From contig NC_067294.1 in assembly GCF_020740795.1 (NCBI RefSeq), forward strand, positions 4,650,001-4,714,000: DNA of 64,000 nucleotides, read 5' to 3'. Shown piece by piece: positions 12,736-24,943 of the stretch. The notes beneath the pieces were generated by a model. The model did no database searches, had not been told where the DNA came from, and saw nothing but the letters and a program-made list of their open reading frames with translations. The position numbers and the translations under genes are program-made. Each line of letters opens with the position of its first letter. Position 1 is the first letter of the stretch. Source of the DNA: Apus apus. Lineage: Eukaryota; Chordata; Aves; Apodiformes; Apodidae.

Positions 12736-15051
12736 TTACCAGCACTGATATAGAGCTTTGCTGTAGTTAAAATAACTTGAGCCTCACTTAACCTTTAAGC
12801 TGATCATAGTCATCTTGTCCTGAACTGCTCTAAATGCACAACAAGTCACTTTTATCAAAGTGATCCCAAAACCCCCCATGTCCTCCAAATGTCAGAAAAG
12901 CAAAACCCCAAATTGACTCACTTCGAGGAAAAACTGGTCTCATTGAAGAGAAGCCCAGCTGGCAGGGTCAGCTCTGAGCACAGTTTGCTCCTGCCACTAC
13001 CCACGGGTCTGGGAGGCAGTGAGTGCCCCTCATCCTAACAAGGCTCTGAGGGAGGGACTACTCTGGTGTGAGGACACAGCCAGGCTGCACCACCATCCAC
13101 ACCTCTTCAATGGGCTTGCTTTAAATCCAGTGATCAGAAGGAAAACTTTTTAAGCTTAGTGAGGTTTCTGGAGGAGGAAATCCCACGGCCCAGGCACTAA
13201 GGAAATCCACCAGCTTCCAGCTGCCCCTGGGAAGCAGGATCTCCTCACCCCCTCCACAGAGGGATTTTCTTTCCCCATGGGCTGCTTTTTTGGTGCACAG
13301 AGGTGAATGAAAGCTTAGCAGTTAGTTTGTAACCTGGAGCAGCTCCGCAGTAAATGTCAGTGAGGGCCACAAGCTATCAGGATGTTTCTGTACCAAGCTC
13401 TTTAACTACTAATTGACCAGAGGACAATTCAGCCTTCTTCAGTAGAAAGAGGAGGAAAAAAAGAAACACATGTGAAGAGTCCTTTGATTTGCTCAAAAAT
13501 AGCTGAAAGGCTTCTTGACAGATCAGCAGCACATCCTCACCTTACACAGCACTTGGCTCCTGAATGGTGGTAGCCAGGAGCAGCCACCAATGTGATAACA
13601 TTTCCTACCCACCAGGAAATCACTTCTCCTTCCTTTGGCTCACAAATTACTTTGACATTTGCTACTAATGACTGTAAGAAGTATTTCAACAGCACGTGGG
13701 AAAACTTTCCCCCCCTCCTCCCAAATGCAGCAAGCAGAAAACTCAGTGACCCAGAACCAAATTGGGACTTCCCTGGCCACAAAGGAGCCTCTTCAATCCC
13801 CACTGCTTTCTACAGAGCAAAGGAAAAGTGTCTTTACCACTTAAGCACACCAGCAGTGGCCGGTTGCACAGACCAGAGCAAGATGCAGCCAGCAGAGCCC
13901 CATGGGGCTGACAGGCTTGGTTAGGTCTGCACGTCAGAAGAGAGAAACCTAATTTGACCAACTGTGTCTGGAGAGCTGAAAATAAGCATGATTTGGTTTG
14001 GTTACAAGGCAGTGAGGGTTATAGGATGCTCCCAGGAGCCTTCCACTATAAAACCAATGAGTACAAGTGCAGCAGCATATTTAAGAGCATCGTTACTGAA
14101 ATGTTTCCAAGGGTATTTTACATAATCTTATGGAGAAAAATAATTTTTGTCCTGTGAGTACAGACTAATGCTGTGTGTTCTGGCAGGATTTGTATCCAGG
14201 ATGGCAGGAAAACCTGAGGCTGCCCATTTGTCTATTTCACATCTACATGTAGCATTCAAGGTTTGTTTTTTTCTTTTAAACCAGAATTGAACTATCTGCT
14301 GCTTGCAAGGCTTAGTAACAGGCCTATACATTCACCCCCATCAAAGCACTGCACATCTTTCACCCATCTTTTGCTAATTCTGTAAAAAGAAAAGAAAAAA
14401 GTAAAGGCTTGAAGTGCCTCAGCCCTAAGTCATTCATGTTTGGTATGACAGCAGAGCACTTAACGGAGCATTTCTATAAATGAGATTCCTTTACAAACTA
14501 ATCTAAGCTGTTTATTGTTTCCAAGGAGCATGCACTTCCACAGCAGAACAGGAAGTTTTGACAGTTTAAGAAGTTAATTAAACTCTGGGAGGAAATTTAA
14601 ACAATCAGTAACAGCTTTCATACTGCTGTATACTGCAGTGCTGGAGAAGTCACTACCCTCCTAAAAGGCAGAGAGAGGCTGCAGCTTTTAATTATAACAC
14701 TTGCATTAAGCCCCAATGACTTTGTTACTACTTCTAAATTGTTTTGGCCTAGCACCCAGGGCTCACAACTGAGTAAAGCTATTTGCTCTTTTATTCTTAT
14801 AGCCAAACGTTGCTTTTGTCCAAACCTCAAACTCCTTTATCTGTAAATGGGCCAAAGCAAGGCAATGGAAGAAGTCAGCAGTCTCAAGCACAAGAGAATG
14901 TTTCAGCTTGGAAAACAATACGTCTTAGTGCATTTTCCTTGATACAGAATAATATATAAAATAGGAGAGAAGGAGCTCAGGGGTGTTGGTCCAGCAAGCA
15001 GGTGGTTCCTGGCCGGTCTGTCCTTGGCCCTGCTGGTACCTTTGCACCTAC

Positions 15052-15121
15052 CTGGGGGGCACATGCAGTCTGAGGGGGCCTCTCTCGCAGTCCGCAGCTT
15101 GGCTAGTCCTTCACCCAGTTT
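15052..15121 (-). CDS. COL23A1: COL23A1 exon 2: membrane-proximal non-collagenous stalk
   Basis: This is a 70-nt exon between a CCAACAG acceptor and a GTAGGTG donor. It reads KLGEGLAKLRTAREAPSDCM then CPPG, in phase 0 after exon 1, and ends with one base of a Gly codon. The paired cysteines (CMC) just before the first Gly-X-Y triplets match the family's stalk, where they are thought to stabilise the trimer. This is the strongest identifier for COL23A1 in the window. Confidence 0.88.
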
Positions 15122-18100
15122 CTGTTGGGAGGAGGAACAAAAATAGCCATTTAGAGAATATATTGCATCTAAATGCAGCCTGCATGTGCATGCCAACAGC
15201 CAAACCATCCAGCACCCTTCCTGCCAGTCAGAACCTGTCGTGTTCAGCTTCTTTGGACAATACCTCTTGCCATAGTAGCACACAAAATATTAAATGTTTC
15301 TTAGCAAGTTGCCAGTCTGCAACCCTCACACAGAGCAGCAGAGGCTCCTGCACACCCCAAAAGCCACTTGAGCCAAGCACTGTGGGTTGGATCATCCTGA
15401 GCAGCAACTACAAGTCCCACGTTCAGATGTCAGCACCGTCTTGCTGTGTTTGGTGGCAGGAAAAGTGCTGGGGAGAGAGCCCCTCTGCTCCACCGTGGCA
15501 GCAAGGCAAACACCCTGGGGAAACCTCACTGCAACCAACCACAATGCTGCTGCTTCCATGCAGTCTGGAGGTTATATAGGATACTTGCACAACAGATGTA
15601 ACCAGATTTGTCTGTTTAGTACTTAAAACTCATGCTGTGTGGATTATCACAGGTACTTTAGGAGAGGGATGAGATGAAGGACAGTGAGGTGAGGTGAGCA
15701 CTGCCAGCGAGACCAGGGTGCTCGCCCACCCCCAGGCCACCATAAGCCCAGTCTTTCCATCTCCAAGGTAAAAAAATCATCAGTGGGACTACTAGAACAC
15801 ATAAAAATTCACAAAACCAAAGTAATGTCTACATGGCATATTGCAGACAGATGTGAGTGGGCTCTGCTTGCTCTCTAAGCCAACCAAAATGTTCGTGCCT
15901 GCATTTAGGACCCTGCCAAGCCCAAGTTAATAAGCCCTGATGACAGGTAAATTATATTAGCTCAGGCATAGTGCTTCGTGGCTGGGGCAGCCCAGCAAGG
16001 GTGGGAACATCTCATCTTCACCCAGTCGCTGTGCTCTCAGTCCTCCAGGAATGCCCTGTCTCACCTAAAGTATTCACTAAGAGAGAAACCAATAATCTGA
16101 TCACTGGAGATCCCACATTTCAAAGAGAGGAAATTCAAAGTACTTATTGAATTCAAGGTGTTCAGACTTGAATTTTACACAGCTGATGACACAATCTATG
16201 TCCAAATATGTGAACACCGTGGACTATTCAGGAATTAAGCTACCTGTGAATTAGGTTCTTTTCCCTTTATTCTGGGGATTAAGTAGTTTTATCTGTTGTT
16301 GAAATCCTATGCATTCCTTTCTATCCGCTCAGACGTGATGCTAAGAGGTCCTGAAAGTATCAACATGGTTTCATAGCACCTGACAGAGAAGTTGTCCTAA
16401 GGGAAGTGTAAACGATTCAGCTGCCTCTGCAGCACATTGGTTTTCCTTGAGAAGTGGCAAGAAAGTGTCTAGAGAGACTTCTCTGACAGCGACTTGCAGT
16501 CTAAATATTCAAGTCACTCAATTTTTATGGTTATTTAAAAGTAATTTGGATTATGAAGATGGTCAAGAAAACGAAAATAAGCTCTCCCACACTTTCAGTT
16601 CAGCAGGCATCACTGGGAAGAGCAGAGGAAATCTGCTTCAGTCCTGAATCCTGGAGCAAGTCCTCTGTTCTCCCATAGAATTGTTCTTGCCATAAAACTG
16701 ATTAATCTGGACATTTCTGCCTACCACGGACAATAAATCCATGAATTTGCGAACAAAATGGTCCAGCTTTGTTTACAACAACTGGACACTTCTATAATCC
16801 TCCCATTAAGATCTTCCCTGCAGTATGAAAACTACCCGCTTCAAAGAGGGACGCTTGACCTCGAGCAAGTGGAGATGCTGCCACATTCAGACCACACCGT
16901 TGGAAGTGTTCCAGAGGGCATCAAAGCAGGACCCTGCAGCACATCCCACTAAAGGAAAAGCCAAGGGAAGGACAAGGTCCCACCACATTAAAACCAGCAA
17001 TTTCTCCAAAGTTGGACTGATGCCTGTCACAGGGCCAGAAAATAAATCCTAGTTGTCCAAATAGCCTTTCATTGCCTTAACAACACCCTCACCCTTCCTT
17101 TATTTCCTATCCCCTTTTGCTTGCCAAACATTTAAATAACACTAAAAGCAAGAGAGCCAGCCTGTTGGTTCTGTGTTTGCTGCTTTTTCTATGCAGCTCT
17201 GCCATAAATCACACCAGCACAGTGCTGGGTTGGTAGATGGAGTCAGGCTCTTTGGGCAGCCACAGAGAACAAAGTTACGCCGGGTCGTGCACAGAGAGGG
17301 TATGGAGCTTTGGTTTCACTTCTGAAATATTGTGGGGAACTTCAAAGGAGGACCAACCAGAATTTAACAAAAAACTGACCCCAGGCATCAGTTGATGTTC
17401 ATGATGATGGAAACATTCTCTTGCTTTCCAGAAACTCTCAGGCACAGAAAGGGCAGAAGTTGCCCGACGAGCGACTGGTCTTATGTAACAGAGGGTGATT
17501 CGGTCAAGAAACAGGCACTTTCTGAAACTTTACCATAAATGACTAAGTTCATTAAAAATTACTATTAATAGATAGCACAATCACTACCCATGCATTCCTT
17601 GAATCTGTTACTCGCTTTCAGTATTGACAAAAGTTTGGTCATACTTAATGTTTCAACAAGCTCACTCTTGCATTAGAAACCCAATTATGTGGTTTTGCTT
17701 TATTTTCCCCTGTACAATCTCCATCTAAGCATTCCCAGTACAAAACAAGCTTTCCACACTTAACTAAATCTCAGCAAGAGGTTGCACATGATCTTAGGCA
17801 GTGCCACAGAAACCATTCCCATTGCTAAGCACATTTATTGGGGTAATTGGAACAGAACCACTGCCACGACTGGCAGACTAATTCCCGCCTGGAGAAAAGA
17901 CGTTAACTAGATGTTGTGATCCTGCCTCCCAGGCACCCCTCTGGTCTGGTATTCAGGGTTTCCACAAAAATATTTTTTAACATTTCCCTTTTATCAAGGC
18001 ACATAAAATGCAACCAAGCTTCCAGGAGAAAGGCCGGGCTGTGGCAGTGCCAGCAACACCCCTCACTGTCACTCCAGCAGTCACACGCAGCAGGAGGAAC

Positions 18101-19152
18101 CGTCTCTGTCTCCCCGTCCCCATCCCCCTCGCATCCCGCCCCACACGCAGCAGAACCAGCCCCGCTCCCCGGAGCCGCTCGCAGCTGGAAGGCACTGCAG
18201 AAAAAATACATTTTTGCACGACTGAGGCTTGATGGCTGTAACGATTTTCATGCAGTGCCTTGTTTTGCACCCCGGTCAGGCCATCAATAAAATCCAAATG
18301 CAAAACCTTCCTCAGATGTCAGAATCGATCGCTCGGGAGCGTCCCGCGGCAGCCCCGTAAGCCGTGTTGAATATTGCTGCACTTTCTGAACTACTGTTTA
18401 CACAAATCCAGCAAACCAGCTGTGCGATCTTCAGGTCTTTCCTATGAGTGATGGGAGCCCTTCCCCTTGCCTGTAAAAAGCCCCAAACCTAAACACTGGG
18501 GGTGGGGGGAAATAACCCTAAGATCAAGCATAACTTCTCCAGGAGAATTGGTTTAGTTGTGGAGAAGGTCATCAGTGTGGATAATTGTTCTCTAAGTAGG
18601 AGAATTCTTTCAGCACCTGAGTCTTTAACGAATCATTTCAGAAAGCCCTGGGGTGGAAAGTGAAATAACTAGTTGCTAGTTTTCTCTACCCGCCATAAAT
18701 CAGTTCAGCACTGCTGGACCACATGATACCCTCTGATAGTCCAGATAACAGGGATCACGTTTATAAATTTCTAACAAGGATATTATAGCCCATTACATCC
18801 AAAGATAAATAGCATTAAGTGCTCGGGTTAGCTTTGCCAGTGAATAGAATGAGGGAAAAAGTCGCATGTTCTCAAACATTGCACTGCTCGCCTTCCCACC
18901 TGAGGCATTGTCTCTTCTAAATGAGAACGGCTTTGCCACGCCTCGCCCTAGAGTCTCATTAATGGCATCAGCAATAAAAAGGGAGAAAGTTCGGTAAGAG
19001 GGGAAAAAGCTTTTCAAAAGGGACGGAAAAGCCGGTGGGTGACAGAGGGAGCGAGCCCGGGGCTCGGAGCAGAGCCGAAGGCTCCCCAAGTGTCTCGCTC
19101 CGGTGCGGCCGGTCCTGCGGGGCTGCGGGGCTGCCGTCCCGCCGCCACTCAC
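15122..19152 (-). other. COL23A1 intron 1
   Basis: This 4.0-kb intron has a GTGAGT donor (next to 19153) and a CCAACAG acceptor (next to 15121). Apart from the 3' edge of the promoter CpG island (about 19.03-19.15 kb), I see no gene, RNA or recognisable transposon. Composition is ordinary, AT-leaning vertebrate intron. Confidence 0.75.
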
Positions 19153-19850
19153 CTCGCGGAAAAGCTGCTCCACGCGGGGCTGCAGCGCGTCCAGCAGCGG
19201 CCCGGGGCCGGCGGCGCCCCGCTCCTCCAGCGCGGCCAGCCGGCCCTGCAGCTCCGCCGTCTTGGCGCCCAGCAGCAGGCAGACGGCCACGGCGGTGAGC
19301 GAGAGGAGCAGGCAGAGGGCGGAGGTGGCGGTGCCCGCCGCGGCGGCCGCGCCGCTGCCCGCGCTCATCGCGCCGCGCTCCGCGCCGCTGCGCGGGGTCC
19401 CGCTCGGCTGCCGCCCGCCTCCCCCCGCCGGCGCATCCAGCGCCCGCCCTTGTGCGCTGCGCGCCCCGCCGCGGAAGTGGGGCCGGCAGCTGCGGAGCGG
19501 CCGCTCTCCTGCGCTCGCCCCGCCAGCCCGGGTCTTAAACGGAGGAAGCGGGGGGTGTTGGCTCCCCCGCCGCCTCCCCCGCGCTGGGGAAGGGGGGATG
19601 CTCCGAGCGCGGCCCGCCGCCCCCCTTAGGGGATTACGCGGAGCAGATCCCACCCCCCGCCGGCCGGCCCCCCGCGGGGACCGCTCCCCTCTCCCCGCCC
19701 TCCCCGGGGTCTCGGGGTGCGGGGCTGGGCAGGGCGAGACCCGCTCGGGGGTGCGGGTGCCGGGCAGCAGCCGCGGGCGCGGAGCGGGCGCCCTCCAGCG
19801 GGGCCGGAGCGGACCCCCCGGCGGGACGGGCGCACCAGCTGGCGAACGGC
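19030..19850 (-). promoter_or_regulatory. CpG-island promoter of COL23A1
   Basis: This is a dense run of CG dinucleotides and GC boxes spanning exon 1 and about 0.5 kb upstream, in sharp contrast to AT-richer flanks. Upstream of the ATG there is an ETS-like core GCGGAAGTG (19471-19479) and a TTTAAG element (minus strand, 19539-19534) that could act as a weak TATA-like box, placing a start near 19.50 kb. The transcription start is inferred, not seen. Several long ORFs here exist only because stop codons are rare in GC-rich DNA. Confidence 0.7.
19153..19368 (-). CDS. COL23A1: COL23A1 exon 1 coding part: cytoplasmic tail, membrane anchor, stalk
   Basis: The start codon at 19368-19366 opens 72 codons that end on a codon boundary (…QLFRE) at a GTGAGT donor. 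Residues 1-15 are a short Ala/Gly-rich cytoplasmic tail. Residues 16-34 (SALCLLLSLTAVAVCLLLG) are the signal-anchor helix, and residues 35-72 are a charged, heptad-like extracellular stalk (AELQGRLAALEER). No other in-frame Met lies closer upstream than 19962, and the upstream sequence is CpG-island DNA, so this ATG is the natural start. The cytoplasmic tail looks about 15 residues shorter than the human one I remember. Confidence 0.88.
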
Positions 19851-22800
19851 CTCTGCTCTGCCGGAGGACCGGCAAGAGGGAGCAGCCTTTGAGGAATTTA
19901 GTTCTTTCTGTACAGCCCCTGCTCGGCCCGTCATCTGTTCCACGGAAGAGACTGCCCTGCAAAGCCCGGTGGCCTTTCCCCAGGCATCGTGACCCACTGA
20001 TGTTATCACAGCACAGTGACCCCTCGGCTTTAGGGAGCCTTTCAATGAGAGGAACTATGCTGGTACATCAGCACAAGTACCCCCAGACTTGGGCAAACGT
20101 CCTTGCCCTTTTGTCACTGTTACAGGTTGCATGGCATCAACCCTTAACTCACCTATAAAAAACATCCTTGGATAACAATGCCTGTCTAGACTCTGCACAC
20201 ATACTATACAAATTCAAACATACTCTTTGCCTCCTGCCCCGAGACTCTGTCCTTCAGGGAGTAGCTCTTATTTCTAGAAGAGATGGGTTAAGCCTAGGAC
20301 AGACTCAGAACAATCCACTAGGAGGGGTGTCACTCTCTAGCACTCGTGTCAATACATGCAGCTAGACTGCTGCAGTGGGTAACATACCCTGCTTTTTTTG
20401 TAGCCACTGTTTCCAAACCAGCTAGCCAGGCAAATCTGTACCAGTTGCTATCAACTATTTCCTGCTCTCCTTCACACGTCTCAAGGTACAAAGAAGAAAA
20501 TTCCTATATTTTTGAGCAATCTCTTCCTTACCTTCTTCTCCCTTTTTCCTTTCCATGAGCTTGCTAAAACTTCGTGAGTTCCATCAACTGCATGTGCACA
20601 GTGATCACCACTTCAGGAGAGCCTCCAGAGTGTAAAGCATCTTGTCCTAAAATGTGTCCATGTGCTCTGAGCCCTCCTTATCAGAGACACCTGGAAACTG
20701 TAACGAGAGGAAAGAGTGATCAGTGCTCTAACTGCTAAAACCTGCCCCAGAACTCCTGACCCCTTCTCTATGAAGCTTCTGAAGTTCTGGATCTCATATA
20801 CTGTTAGCATTTGGGAGACAAAGCCTGCTCTGTTCACTTAAAAGCCAACTTTATTTTGTCCTGTCATCCATGCTTAGTAAAATGCAGAACTGACCCCTCA
20901 GAGAAATGCAGACTGTTGTCTGCCTGTCTGAATCATTCACCGTTTACAGATCATATTTTTAAGGTGCAATATCTAAAGATCAGAAACACAGAGAAATACA
21001 CGAATGGATCTTAGTTATTTGCCAACAGCTATAGGCAGTTGGTATTAGCTTGATCCAAACAGGTAAAGATTACAAACTGGAATTATATTTGTGTATTAAC
21101 TGAACAACTGGGCTGTGCATGCATAAAAATCTCCTCCCTAGTAAAGACAACACCAGAGGGTGCCCAGAGGAGCAATGGGAGTGATCCCAGAGAGACCTCT
21201 GGCAAGTGGCTGCTGCTCAACTGCCAGAGGCCAGGGTGGCTGGATTTGTGTCCCTTTAGACTAACACTTCTTTTGTACTGCAAGGCCTGAAAAACTACTT
21301 GGCATCTTGCCCCAGATGCCATATTAATCTTGACAGTGAATTTTTTTAAGTTTACTGGGAGAAGGACAGAGAATTTAAACAGCTTCTAGTATTTTTTTTT
21401 AAATATATCACCTTTGAAAGTGCAATGCATTTTTAGTGACTGCATTAAGGAAGACTAGCAGTGGTCCTTCAGCAAGAGCACACCATCTTTCTAATGGTGA
21501 CAGAACTGTTTTACAGTTACAGTTTTATAGTTATAACAGCATATGAACTACTTTCTCCCCCCCAACTGCCTTTGGTTTGTATTGCTTAGCTGATATGCTC
21601 ATTCAAGTCCTTGCTTTGCCTCAAAGGTGTGGGATGGAAAGCACTGTGGGAAGCAGCAAAGGAAGGAATTCAGTCCCGTACCAAGCTGACCTGGTGGTAC
21701 CAGCTGTTACATTTTCTGTCATGCAGAGAAGAAACAATGATGTGAACATTAACATCCTAGGAAGGAGGGTGTCTATTATGGGATGTAATCAAGCACAGGA
21801 GGGGGCACTGGTTACAGAAGATAAGCTTTCAAAGCCTGTTCCAGCTATGCTCTGCCCCCAAGTCAGAGATATGCATGTCTGGAGCCTCTTGCAAATTAAG
21901 CCTCCTCCACATCAGTGGAACAAGGACATCGGTTTAAAACCTTTCTGTGCACCAGGACTTGCTCAGCAAGCACTAAACCTAAAGCCAAGCTCCTGGGGAG
22001 CTGAAACAATTTACTGTTTCCTTCCCTAGGAAAGGCTTGTGTGGTCAAGTCAGGAACAAAGTAAATGGCCAAAAATTGCTTATTGCATCTACTTCGACAG
22101 CCAGCCTGAATGAACCCTACCACAGACACTTCTGCTCCTCCTGCTGAGCAAGTCATCCACGTGTGTCAGATTAAAAAGCTGAGCAACACCAAGAAGACAT
22201 CAACTTAAAACAGGGGAAAGCAAAAACTACCAAAGTGCATTAATAGGGCTTGGAAAGTAGTACCACTTTCTTCTCAACACAGCACCAGAGTTCAGGAGAC
22301 CCTCCTCCTTCGTCACAGTTTGAGGACAGTGTTTTTCAGTTGCCAAGTTATTAATTTATCAGTAATTAGAGATCAAGCTCCACAGAAATATGTATTTGAA
22401 GACTCCCAAATGATCTTGCTACTATTGCAAGAGAAGGGCTTAATTATGCCACAACTCTGTAGCATGCAGCATTTCTCTGCATTTTTTTCCAAGGGCAGCG
22501 CAGTCCTTCTAAAAACTTTCTAATAAAAATGCTCATCTCCAATGAACCAAAACAACATTGTAAATCTGAAATTTTACTTTTCAGACCTTAACAAAAAAAT
22601 TACCTAGAAATACTTAACACTGAAAGCATCAGACAAGTTTCAGTGTCCAATACACTAGCTAGCAAGAGCAATGTGTGCTGTTTAACAGAAAATCCAGGAA
22701 AAACGAGGTCCACAAGAGGTAATTACTTGGAACAGACACTGTTTTCAGCCATGTTTCTGAATGCCAGCAGAAATGTCACAGGATCATGAAGTAGCCTTAG

Positions 22801-22959
22801 CCCTCCATATCTCTTCTTTACAACTAATAAAAGGCAGTTGGTTAAAAACATTTAATGTTTTCAAAACTCATCCAGGTAGCCCAGACTCCTCACCTCAAGT
22901 CAGATGCTCAACTAGCCCCATCTGCAAAAGGAGAGGGTACAGTTTCAAGGAGAAAACAA
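19851..22959. other. Intergenic DNA between CLK4 3' end and COL23A1 promoter
   Basis: This is a 3.1-kb spacer in a head-to-tail arrangement, with CLK4 transcription reading toward the COL23A1 promoter. The longest ORF is 150 codons (21577-22029, plus strand), with no recognisable domain and no splice context. I see no RNA gene or transposon. Confidence 0.6.
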
Positions 22960-22986
22960 TTTTCAAATATGAAAATTACTTTTATT
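22960..22986 (-). terminator. Likely CLK4 polyadenylation signal
   Basis: A minus-strand AATAAA (complement of TTTATT at 22981-22986) lies about 195 nt after the CLK4 stop codon and is followed by a T-rich stretch. It is the first canonical signal clear of the stop codon itself, where AATAAATAAA overlaps the last codons. The cleavage position near 22960 is inferred. Confidence 0.55.
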
Positions 22987-23178
22987 TTTCACTTTGATAC
23001 CCATAAGACTACAACTGTTCGACAAGGTAAACATAACAGTTATACAAAACATATGTAAGTATTTACAGACTTAACTGTACAAAATAATTTAACGTTTACA
23101 AAAGTTTCATGCAACCTCTGTTGACTGACACAGTCTAGGATATCTCCTTGGAGAAGCATAAAAGACCTTTATATGTAT

Positions 23179-23316
23179 TTATTTATTTAATGGTTCAAAA
23201 AAAGGATGCTGCAAGGCTTCATCAAGAGTAATTCTTTTGGCTGGATCATATTCCAGCATCCTGCGAACCAGGTCAAACAGACTTTGATGATCTCTGTCTT
23301 GGCAATGCATGAATTC
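23179..23316 (-). CDS. CLK4: CLK4 exon 13: C-terminal kinase end and stop
   Basis: The acceptor is CTTCCAG. It encodes [40 protein letters not shown] and EPLNK, then TAA at 23181-23179. The usual subdomain XI arginine (KRIT) is present. The 3' UTR continues to about 22960. Confidence 0.92.
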   Translation of the reverse strand, partial: EFMHCQDRDHQSLFDLVRRMLEYDPAKRITLDEALQHPFFEPLNK

Positions 23317-23405
23317 CTGGAAGGAAAAAAAAAATTACTTAAGTATTTTAGAGAGATCTTTCACAACTGCAGATTTAACAAACTAATAGAAGTGTTGTCT
23401 CCTAC

Positions 23406-23493
23406 CTTTAAAGGCTTACAGCGTCTCCTAACGTATCGTCCTGCAGAACTGTGCTCATCCCAGTCCAGTTGGTCATGGTGGAAATAATGCTTT
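23406..23493 (-). CDS. CLK4: CLK4 exon 12
   Basis: This 88-nt exon, acceptor CATACAG and donor AAAG|GTAGGA, encodes [20 protein letters not shown], then [10 protein letters not shown]. The [20 protein letters not shown] block is the CLK-specific MAPK-like insertion. Confidence 0.92.
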
Positions 23494-24032
23494 CTGTATG
23501 ATGAGGACAAGAATTTGAAGATAGTGTCAGTGTGACTTTTTCTAAGAAGTTCTGAAGCACTGCAAGGGTTCCTGCATATCCCTCTACATTTAGGAGTTAA
23601 CCCCTCTTCTTTTAGCTAATACTTATTCAGAGATCTGTTGCTTTTATATTATCATTGCTGCTGTATTTAGTTAACAGGCCCATCAGTATTCCAATCAACA
23701 AAGAAGCCACTCAAAATATTTTCAGCTGCTGACATCTAAATAGATGGATGCTTTCAGGTGTTTTTTAAAGACTTCAGAACATTCATACTCAGTTACTCTT
23801 GAAGAGGCTGACATTTTGGTTGCTGGCAACTCAGACTAAAACCAAAGAGAGGACTCCTGTCAACTATTTAATTCACCTGGATCTGACTCAACTTCTTGCA
23901 ACAGACTAATAGATAACAAGAAGCCTGGAAGTCTCTTTGTTTAACTTCAGAAGCTCATAGCTAACCAGGAAAGCATTAAGATTTCTCTTATATAAACTAT
24001 TAGGCATTTGTTTTCTTCTATAATGAACTTAC

Positions 24033-24112
24033 CTGGATTTCTTGATCATGTGAGTTGGCAGAGGCCCCAGTATTCTTTCCATCATTGCCAAGTGTTCTTT
24101 ACTGTCATGTGT
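24033..24112 (-). CDS. CLK4: CLK4 exon 11: LAMMER motif
   Basis: This 80-nt exon, acceptor CACACAG and donor CCAG|GTAAGT, encodes [20 protein letters not shown], then [17 protein letters not shown] is the motif that names the kinase family and is intact. Confidence 0.93.
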
Positions 24113-24505
24113 CTGTGTGGAAAAAGCAATGAAAGCACTTAGCACATTTGTCTACTCTCAGCCACTTGGTACGAACACTCACCTACAAGCAAGATATTTG
24201 TTGGAGTATTGTCACAGTATCTTTATACATCATCATCTTAAATTATTAAAAATGGGTTATGTAATGCAGCTCACTATATAGCACTTCCCACAGTTCAGAT
24301 GGCCCCTGAACAACAGAGTTCATAAACCAAGTTTTGTATGAGTATCTTTTGTTTACTCCTAATTCCAGCAGTAGAAGGGAAGCCAGACAGGCTTCATCAT
24401 CCAAAAAGCCAGAACAGCTCATTTTAAGTAGTCTGAAGGAGATGGTATCAAAGACACCACATTTTCATTTTAACAGAAGTGTTCAATTTAGCTTTATGCA
24501 CATAC

Positions 24506-24588
24506 CTGAAACACTGTAAATCCCAGGTAATACTCAATCAGAATACAACCAATGCTCCAAACATCACAAGGTTGTGACCATCCCAGTG
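24506..24588 (-). CDS. CLK4: CLK4 exon 10: alpha-F helix region
   Basis: This 83-nt exon, acceptor TTTTGCAG and donor TCAG|GTATGT, encodes [20 protein letters not shown], then [18 protein letters not shown] is the conserved subdomain IX. Confidence 0.92.
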
Positions 24589-24813
24589 CTGCAAAATAGG
24601 CAAAGTTTATGGTTTATTTTCTAATATATTCTTGAAATCCAAGAATATCCAAGTCCACCAAGCACATGCCCAATTTTCAAGCATTTATTTATGCCCACTT
24701 CCCTTCTCCTCACCTCTCCCCAAACCTTGGTAGGAGAAAGTGGGAAAGGAATATGTAAAGACATCTGAATGAACCTTAATTATCTCTCAGAAGGTTTAGA
24801 AGTCTTTACTGAC

Positions 24814-24943
24814 CTAAAATAACCTCAGGAGCTCTATAATGTCTTGTAGACACTAATGTACTGTGATGCTCATCGTCAAATGTTGCACTTCCAAAATCAA
24901 CAACTTTGATGTCTGTGTTTTTTAAAGTGCGTTCATCTCGCTT
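24814..24943 (-). CDS. CLK4: CLK4 exon 9: DFG and activation segment
   Basis: This 130-nt exon, acceptor CTTGCAG and donor TTAG|GTCAGT, encodes [20 protein letters not shown], then [20 protein letters not shown] and VIL. It contains the magnesium-binding DFG (321-323), the CLK beta-hairpin insert [15 protein letters not shown], and the APE motif. Confidence 0.92.

Larger units (their letters stand above)
1..15051 (-). other. COL23A1 intron 2 (partial, runs off left edge)
   Basis: This 15-kb stretch has no exon I can support on either strand. I looked for regular Gly-X-Y coding (a CC every third base on the plus strand) and found none. It holds A/C-, T/G- and AT-rich simple repeats, a GC-elevated patch at about 2.03-2.96 kb, and an ORF-rich segment at about 9.28-10.04 kb that I regard as non-coding. 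Large 5' introns are usual in COL23A1. Confidence 0.75.
15052..19540 (-). other. COL23A1: COL23A1 gene, 5' part (promoter-proximal exons 1-2)
   Basis: Collagen type XXIII alpha 1 is a homotrimeric type II transmembrane collagen at the cell surface, shed by furin-type proteases and involved in cell-matrix adhesion. Two coding exons are visible and join in phase. Exon 1 gives 72 residues with a 19-residue hydrophobic anchor. Exon 2 gives a stretch containing LAKLRTAREAPSDCMCPPG, which closely matches the non-collagenous stalk I remember for vertebrate COL23A1. The first collagen Gly codon is split at the end of exon 2. Both donors (GTGAGT, GTAGGT) and the exon 2 acceptor are canonical. No Gly-X-Y exon was found between position 1 and 15 kb, so the gene continues past the left edge. 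The related membrane collagens XIII and XXV are the alternatives; the stalk motif and CLK4 as neighbour favour COL23A1. Confidence 0.88.

Noticed and set aside
18793..19962. Minus-strand ORF of 389 codons across COL23A1 exon 1
   Set aside because: Only 72 codons (19153-19368) belong to the gene; the rest is open because the CpG island lacks stop codons and because it reads through the GTGAGT donor.
21577..22029. Plus-strand ORF of 150 codons between CLK4 and COL23A1
   Set aside because: No known domain, no promoter or splice context; a length that chance allows in a 64-kb window.
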